Part shown: piece after piece, positions 60,101 through 64,000 of the stretch
How positions within the stretch are numbered: position 1 is the stretch's first letter
Layout: each line of letters begins with the position of its first letter
NCBI GenBank assembly: GCA_949316235.1
Contig: OX438742.1
Location: forward strand, 31,502,853-31,566,852
Direction of reading: 5' to 3'
Source: Oegoconia quadripuncta
Taxonomy: Eukaryota; Arthropoda; Insecta; Lepidoptera; Autostichidae
Length of the DNA: 64,000 nucleotides
Notes under the pieces: generated by a model
The model's input: only the letters and a program-made list of their open reading frames with translations
Databases searched by the model: none
Told to the model about the DNA's origin: nothing
Made by a program: the position numbers and the translations under genes

Positions 60101-63100
60101 TCAGGACATTTATCAGCAGTATCATTCATATCAACATTTTGTTTTTCCATGGGAAGAAGGGTTTCTATGGTAGATGGAAGTAAGTTTTGAGCTTTATCCA
60201 TAAGTATTGTTTTCATGGCACAACGAAACAAACTATCACTGTTTTTATCCCTATTATCTATTGATTTGTTTTGTTTTGAGACATCAGTAAAACTGCGGTT
60301 ATCTTCTAAATTAACAGTTTTCGAATCTATTGGCATAAGTGAATGAACTTTTTCCATAAGCATTGTTTTCATGGCTGTAGAAACTAAATTGTCTTCATCT
60401 TTCTTTAAATTAGGTTCTATTTTATCAGTGTCATCTATTTTAATTTCATAATTATTGGTATTTATTTCATCTATCGTTTCAAACTTATCATGAAAACCAC
60501 CAAAAACCAATTCTTGTTCTGGTGATTGGACAGGATCGGGCGTTGTCGGAATTAGTAACGATTGGACCTTGTCAATGAGTATTGTTTCAATGGCTGTATG
60601 GATTAAGCTGCCTTGTTTGTGTTTAGCTTTAGGAGCATCTCTAATATTTTCTCTTTGCAAGCATTGTTCATATATTTTTGTTTCGTTTATATTTCTATCT
60701 TCTTCAACTTTTTCTAATTTCTTGTTAACATGGTCGAAGAATAGTTTCTCTTTCGACTGGTTGGCTTCAGGAGAAGTAGGTACGAGTAACGACTGGACTT
60801 TATCAATAAGTATTGTCTCTACAGCCGTATGGACCAGACCAGTTGACTTTAATGATCTTTCTTTCTTATGAGATATTTGGTCGTAAATATTAGCATCTTC
60901 TTTATGATATGAGGAACCACTGAGAGAGGCCCGTGAAACAGGTTCTGATCCGATATACATTGTTACTTTTGAATGACCTAATTCCTCGCTTTTTTGAAGC
61001 GGTTTATGAACATGAGTATTTTCTTTATCGATACTGAGTAGATCAGCATACGACAAAAATGGAGAACCGAGCACAGTTTCGCGGCTAGGTACTTTAGAAG
61101 GAACGTCTGAAGAGGATCCTGGTTGGCTTAAAGCTAGTTTAGTTTCTGTGTGCTTTTTCTTTGGTCTTAAAGAATAATGCGAAAGGCTTTTAATCATATT
61201 ACTTTTGGAAATCTTAGAAAGCTGACGTCTTATACGTTTAGAAGAACGATAGACAAATCCAGTTTGTTCCACTGGTGACGATGGGGCACTAATACTTCTT
61301 GACGGTTTCTTATGTGCAAAAAGGTTGTGAAATTTAAAATGGTTATTGTGGTCATCTGACTCCGCAAGCACGTCAGTTTTCTTTTCAAGAGACGTTGCAA
61401 CGTGTGATGTTTTTGAGTCAATATAAACTCCTACATTATTATTTTTGTTAATTTCAAAGTCATTTCTAGTAGTACGTTCTGAACAACGAGAAAAATAACT
61501 TGCTTGTTCTGGTTTGTGCCCGATGTTCGTCTGGTACTTTATTTCATTAGGGTCTGAAATCGCTTCAAGAACACTAAGTTTCCGGTCTTTAGGGATAATC
61601 AAAACTGGATCAACGCCTCGATTCAGGACAGTTTGAACCACGAAACTTGTAGTTTCAATTGATTTTTCAGTGTCTGTTTTCTGATCGGAACTTTCATCAT
61701 CTTCTTCTGAACTGGAATACATTTCAGAACTATCTCCAGAAAGGGACAATGAACCAAAATATCCAGTCTCGCCAGGTAGTTTCAATAGATTTTCACTTCT
61801 ACAAGCCATTGGTGTTGTAGGACAAGATTCAGATAATTTTCTATGTCGTATAAGTCCAGTATTTTCGTTTGTATTGAAATTTTCTAAAGACGTATGTTTT
61901 TCAGGAACTTTCTTTATTGTATCGTTTTGAATAGTTTTACTTTCAACATTTTCAATGTTAACAACTCTAATTGTATCCTCTTCAGACATATTAATAGTCG
62001 GTTCCGATTCACTAGTACGTCTCATTGTGGAATTAGGTGAGTATTCGGAATCTTGAGTCTCAGCTATACATGCAAGACTGGTATGTGCATGAATTACCGA
62101 CCTTGCCAGAATCGAGGCCATGCCGATGCCTTCATCCTGCTTGTTTACGAACACTTTACGGAACTTTGGCTTTTTCAATCTTTTGAGTTTCTTGAATTCA
62201 TTTTTAATATCAGTTAGCGATATGCGCGAAGTGTCAGAAGAATTAGATTGAATAGAAATCTGATCATCTTGTTTATCGGTGTTTCGCGAACGGAAGTTAC
62301 CGAATCTTTTAGTGAAGAAATTGGTTTTAATTTTCTTAATTTTTTGTAATGGACTTGTTGAATCAGAATCGGAATCTTCATTTCCTTTCAACAGCTTATT
62401 TAAGTCCGTTTGATCCTCTGATAAATGTTTTAAACTATTTTGGGAAACGTAATCATCTTGGTATATGGAAACATTTCCCACATAACTTTTTACGCTAGAC
62501 TGTCTCGTTAAATCCATGCTTTTATCGTCGTCATCCACATTTTCAGGTTCATCTAACAGAGCGGGTGTTTTCGGGTTTAAAACATTAAGTAACTTCTGTA
62601 ACTCATCTTGATGATTTTGAAAGTACTGATTTAAGTCAGTAATGCTTTCAGTATCTGTCGCCAAAATGTCCAAGTACTTTTTTAGCTGTCTATATTTACA
62701 CATCAAGCGTAGTACACGCAAACCATGCAAACATATTTTCATGAGAATTTTTTTTTAAATCCATCTACTTGTAAATCATTTCTAGTTATTTGGTTACTTT
62801 AGGTTGCAAAATTACGACATCTAAAGCTATAAAAATTAAGAATAATTGAAATAAAATTATAAATAAAAGCTCACAGCTATTATTTATTTTTCTTCAGCGT
62901 TTATAGCTTTGTAATATAATACGAACGAAGTCAAATAAAGTAATAAGAAATAATACTTTCTAAATAACTACTAAAAATCAAGTAGTAAATTAAATAATAC
63001 AATAAAATACTCACTGTTGTGAACAAGTCGGAATGCTGATAGGTTGGCAAGGTATTGGCAATGGTATTACGCTTACAGCAGTACCTGTAATGTAATAAAT

Positions 63101-63791
63101 GATTATAGACAAATTCACTACAGTTCTTAAAGATCAGTAGACTTAAATAGACAAAATCACCTATTGCTCTTGCCACAACGCCAGCTTCTCCTTCTAAGTC
63201 AAAATCCTGCTGATAACCTACTACAGCATTAGCACCCAACTCTGCTGCCTTGACTCCAACTAGGCGCTGAACCTGAAATATTTTGTTAAATTTTTTTGTA
63301 TTTAACACTTTAATATAACACTAAAATATATAACATTTTGCAGTATTGTTGATGCATATTACAACATACCTGATTGCTAAGCTTTATAAAAGCCACTTGC
63401 CTAGCTTCATTGGATGCTCGAGGTGTTCTTATTTTATCTATCCATTGGTACTCAGGGTCATCATTGACAACTAACTCTTCAACAAAGCCATGTATAGCTG
63501 ACACTCTATATCCAGGGGGTATCATAGGGCCTGGCAAAAATAAAAATTATTTTCATTCTGGAAACATCACAGAACACTAATATATCATGAAATGAGTTTA
63601 TGCAAAAAATTATTATATTATGCAGATTTATATAATATTGGTTTACTTACAATGAAAAAACTGTACACCACAGCTAGATGTCTTGTATTTATTGAAATCT
63701 GAAAACAACTCTACTTTAACGATGACATTGAGCTCGCCTCGGATCCCATGCATGGTATCAAATACTGGGATCCATCCTGACATCACTGCTC
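45133..63791 (-). CDS. C2CD5: C2CD5 orthologue (C2 domain-containing protein 5), 20 coding exons, 5' end outside window
   Basis: Twenty minus-strand exons join with GT..AG borders and matching phases into 1,888 codons plus a stop at 45133-45135; the first two bases complete an upstream codon. Recognisable C2CD5 blocks in order: GWIPVFDTMHGIRGELNVIV, HGFVEELVVNDDPEYQWIDK, GANAVVGYQQDFDLEGEAG, EYPFLTMAEYPPGFIVHFGG, ARSVKL..ALRCNAVLAYSE, VCVLSACGTAAV, QLPFLEYELHKLLLSKLRMQ, MALASGTAVRLAALP, LFVRETTAVRELGGLSGFLH and VFAIVRAYTAALGGNA. The repeated GANAV[LV]xY-type modules are conserved in the family. The mammalian protein (CDP138) binds calcium and lipid through its N-terminal C2 domain, is an AKT2 substrate and aids fusion of GLUT4 vesicles; the C2 domain here lies beyond the right edge. 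The protein is far longer than the roughly 1,000-residue human one because of exon 59403-62689. Confidence 0.95.
45877..45981 (-). CDS. C2CD5: C2CD5 exon
   Basis: Acceptor TTTATTGCAG; donor GTAATTTG. Encodes VFAIVRAYTAALGGNALTSF, then YVTQLMLQDNAHKNQ. Confidence 0.95.
46080..46260 (-). mobile_element. SINE family B fragment in a C2CD5 intron
   Basis: GCCTGATATTAAGTGAAGAT, then GAGGCCGAAGGTAGAAGCG is the reverse complement of the 3' part of the copy at 32525-32865. Confidence 0.6.
46384..46539 (-). CDS. C2CD5: C2CD5 exon
   Basis: Acceptor ACTACTTTTAG; donor GTATTTCACA. Encodes VPTTVSLTSLSFVNGSRAAR, then RICALRLLFVRETTAVRELG, then GLSGFLHTFTCE. Confidence 0.95.
47281..47538 (-). CDS. C2CD5: C2CD5 exon
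   Basis: Acceptor AATTTTATTTTAG; donor GTAATACACA. Encodes DEIQIVVSGTAIQLQDPSMI, then an acidic Ser/Gly-rich stretch, then SPLSEIIEDKHILLNGQ. A transposon starts only 53 bases upstream of it. Confidence 0.92.
48264..48470 (-). pseudogene. Possible C-terminal relic of the element's protein
   Basis: A 68-codon frame in the centre of the inverted-repeat element reads CGWFLDGYLKPTWFEGDPTP, then LQVEDIV, then a very acidic end (DNDEEFDFD..SDESEAE). A structured-looking segment followed by an acidic tail suggests a real protein end, not chance, but I cannot name the family. No catalytic residues are present. Confidence 0.4.
48601..48740. mobile_element. Nested 140-bp MITE with AAT target duplication
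   Basis: The termini GGTGTCGATTCGGATGTACA and its exact complement are followed by a diverged inner repeat (AAACTAAAACCAGTTTT / AAAACTAGTTTTAGTTT). AAT flanks both ends (48598-48600, 48741-48743). It is inserted within the larger element, so it is younger than that element or arrived with it. Confidence 0.8.
50995..51153 (-). CDS. C2CD5: C2CD5 exon
   Basis: Acceptor CCTATTGGCAG; donor GTACTTTACC. Encodes VWRARLVLASQGGAASTTAE, then RHLTRALEGVIYKLRRLQPC, then SLVTPRFQLELPE. Confidence 0.9.
52103..52204 (-). CDS. C2CD5: C2CD5 exon
   Basis: Acceptor TTATGGCAG; donor GTTAGTATAT. Encodes VETARALTVRRLQMQVYNTS, then LSAIPAVPPQAFAQ. Similarity to the human protein is weak here; the exon is supported mainly by splice sites and phase. 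Confidence 0.75.
53001..53125 (-). CDS. C2CD5: C2CD5 exon
   Basis: Acceptor TTTAGTTTCAG; donor GTGAGCTC after GAAGAC. Encodes QSDQPTNTAIVVEPEVEEPP, then PVLDLCADKDACVLELDEAE, then D. It aligns with human KKDAFVLEIDDTD. Confidence 0.9.
53266..53353 (-). CDS. C2CD5: C2CD5 exon
   Basis: Acceptor TTATTACAG; donor GTAGGTAC. Encodes ADSDKDALDLQKALWDAFTA, then NKAANGYDV, at the place of the human helical QKKINDTIAKN segment. Confidence 0.88.
53751..53830. mobile_element. 80-bp mariner/Tc1-type MITE, TA target duplication
   Basis: CAGTCAGCTGCA at the left and TGCAGCTGACTG at the right are exact complements. Inner blocks AGACCCCC and GGGGGTCT also pair. TA flanks both ends. It lies in a C2CD5 intron. 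Confidence 0.8.
54827..54952 (-). CDS. C2CD5: C2CD5 exon
   Basis: Acceptor TTTGGTTTTAG; donor GTAGTCGG. Encodes GANALFSLQTHIAIGERCVM, then ALASGTAVRLAALPPPTPPR, then IK. Confidence 0.93.
55158..55276 (-). CDS. C2CD5: C2CD5 exon
   Basis: Acceptor GTTACACACAG; donor GTAAGTAG. Encodes a short Arg/Pro linker, then ARDISDQLPFLEYELHKLLL, then SKLRMQ. Confidence 0.95.
55455..55580 (+). mobile_element. SINE family B fragment in a C2CD5 intron
   Basis: CAACTACCACCACTTTATCT, AAATCTGGCGCCAAACAGTA, then GTCAGAGATAAGATAGCCAG matches the middle of the copy at 32525-32865. Confidence 0.65.
55857..55948 (-). CDS. C2CD5: C2CD5 exon
   Basis: Acceptor TGTTTACAG; donor GTGAGTACT. Encodes RKSRVPAVLLATCAKPNRLI, then SYARAVTLTAV, aligning with the human RKQKVPDVLF segment. 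Confidence 0.9.
56378..56501 (-). CDS. C2CD5: C2CD5 exon
   Basis: Acceptor GTGTTTTAG; donor GTAAGTAC. Encodes ATSGSKIALEDLENETCTLA, then HVPYSPGTGPYRAELSNCGG, then C. It aligns with the human CHIPY..YCYNC segment. Confidence 0.88.
56830..56945 (-). mobile_element. tRNA-derived SINE head fragment
   Basis: On the minus strand a B box (GGTTCGAATCCCGCTAGCGG) is followed by GCAAATGTTTGAGTGATGAA, then TACGAAC. The part after the B box matches family A at 2530-2798 and 4320-4601, but the head before it differs. Confidence 0.55.
57216..57301 (-). CDS. C2CD5: C2CD5 exon
   Basis: Acceptor TTTTTTACAG; donor GTATTGATT. Encodes CEDVCVLSACGTAAVINVDC, then YFNTDLDSP. CGTAAV is a family hallmark. Confidence 0.93.
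58174..58333 (-). CDS. C2CD5: C2CD5 exon
   Basis: Donor GTGAGTATGG. Encodes GTVCARSVKLVDAGGESAAR, then AAWWAELRTELRAHARALRC, then NAVLAYSETAAI. It is unusually GC-rich compared with its neighbours. Confidence 0.95.
59112..59258 (-). CDS. C2CD5: C2CD5 exon
   Basis: Acceptor GGATTGTTTTCAG; donor GTTAGTATAA. Encodes a Gly/Ser-Asn linker, then NLDMLEYPFLTMAEYPPGFI, then VHFG, matching the human REFPFFTLTAFPPGFLVHVG block. Upstream open frame is intronic. Confidence 0.93.
59403..62689 (-). CDS. C2CD5: C2CD5 giant exon with five internal motif repeats
   Basis: A single 3,287-nt exon (acceptor GTGTAAATATAG, donor GTTAGTGTTG) encodes about 1,095 residues. It begins QLKKYLDILATDTESITDLN and ends SSDSDLSVTPKG; the last block matches the human DTDLSLTPK segment, so both borders sit in conserved frame. 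The interior is Ser/Asp/Glu/Lys-rich with no globular domain. It has a basic stretch KKLKRLKKPKFRKVF and an acidic-serine stretch SSSEEDDESSD. Five copies of a motif of the form LIHTAIETxLxDKxQSLLxP lie at about 60769-60842, 60541-60612, 60320-60394, 60166-60240 and 60005-60085. The ATG at 62742 sits in intron sequence and is not a start. Confidence 0.9.
63015..63084 (-). CDS. C2CD5: C2CD5 exon
   Basis: Acceptor ATTACATTACAG; donor GTGAGTATT. Encodes TAVSVIPLPIPCQPISIPTC, then SQ. The phase fits the giant exon downstream. Confidence 0.85.
63161..63272 (-). CDS. C2CD5: C2CD5 exon
   Basis: Donor GTGATTTT. Encodes VQRLVGVKAAELGANAVVGY, then QQDFDLEGEAGVVARAIG. Confidence 0.95.
63370..63530 (-). 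CDS. C2CD5: C2CD5 exon
   Basis: Acceptor TTTTTGCCAG; donor GTATGTTG. Encodes PMIPPGYRVSAIHGFVEELV, then NDDPEYQWIDKIRTPRASNE, then ARQVAFIKLSNQ. It is among the best-conserved parts. Confidence 0.95.
63651..63791 (-). CDS. C2CD5: C2CD5 exon (first in window)
   Basis: Acceptor TATTTTCAG; donor GTAAGTAAAC. Encodes AVMSGWIPVFDTMHGIRGEL, then NVIVKVELFSDF, then CGVQFFH. It follows directly after the C2-domain region in the human protein. Confidence 0.93.
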
Positions 63792-64000
63792 CTGAAAATA
63801 AAAAAAACTAAATAGTCTCATTGGAAACTGTACCTTTAACAATTTTTTCAAAGGAACTTTTCTATTAAACCCAGTAGAATACATTAAATTTTCATGTACA
63901 TGCCCATTGTAAGCTGAATAAATGTTTTCTTTCTTTCTTTCTATAATATATTAAATTAAGGGTATACTACTAGTTCTCATACAAATGATATTGGACCACA
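63792..64000. other. C2CD5 intron at the right edge
   Basis: Intron sequence with a TTTC microsatellite preceded by GCTGAATAAATG at about 63910-63945, probably the 3' tail of a retroelement. The upstream C2CD5 exons lie outside. Confidence 0.5.

Noticed and set aside
62690..62742. ATG at 62742 as the start of an independent long gene
   Set aside because: The frame upstream of 62690 (MKICLHGLRVLRLMCKY..) is intron read-through. An acceptor at 62690 gives the correct phase with the preceding C2CD5 exon.
1..64000. CRISPR arrays, bacterial operons or prophage
   Set aside because: The sequence is eukaryotic throughout, with introns, SINEs and polyadenylation signals. The only short-period array (24 bp at 3258-3424) has no spacers.

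Overview
The window is nuclear DNA of an insect, almost certainly a butterfly or moth. Three things point there: a myosuppressin precursor carrying the lepidopteran form of the peptide (QDVVHSFLRF-Gly), spliceosomal introns with GT..AG borders throughout, and a dense load of tRNA-derived SINEs, LINEs and short inverted-repeat elements of lepidopteran type. Two host genes can be reconstructed with consistent splice sites and phases; most other coding-looking sequence is transposon debris.

Layout. Positions 1-11,600 are a graveyard of mobile elements. They hold a truncated BEL/Pao gag-pol, two copies of one SINE (one lodged in the tail of a LINE), a dispersed repeat whose core has expanded into a 24-bp tandem array, a nearly complete but broken R2-type LINE with a restriction-like endonuclease (minus strand), and the 3' end of another LINE. 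Positions 11,600-14,480 hold nothing recognisable beyond a SINE scrap. From 14,480 to about 37,220 lies the myosuppressin gene on the plus strand: a TATA promoter, an 11-nt coding part in exon 1, a 21.4-kb first intron full of repeats, then exons 2 and 3. Positions 37,220-45,130 are intergenic, with palindromes, a tandem duplication and a decayed LINE of jockey/CR1 type. From 45,133 to the right edge runs the minus-strand orthologue of C2CD5 (the C2-domain protein CDP138). I place its last 20 coding exons; the N-terminal C2 domain lies beyond the window.

How the genes relate: no operon logic is expected. Myosuppressin encodes a secreted, amidated FLRFamide neuropeptide that inhibits visceral muscle. 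C2CD5 is a cytoplasmic and vesicle-associated protein implicated in membrane traffic in mammals. They are convergently arranged, with 3' ends about 8 kb apart, and nothing in the sequence links their functions.

The most unusual items are: (1) a single 3,287-nt exon of the C2CD5 gene encoding about 1,095 low-complexity residues absent from the human protein as I recall it, with five spaced copies of a roughly 20-residue amphipathic motif; (2) a 2,135-bp transposon with about 650-bp terminal inverted repeats, regularly placed GGTTGCCT subterminal motifs and a TTA target duplication, sitting 53 bp from a C2CD5 exon; (3) a second long inverted-repeat element in the myosuppressin intron; (4) an exact 30-bp inverted duplication at the 3' junction of the R2-type LINE.
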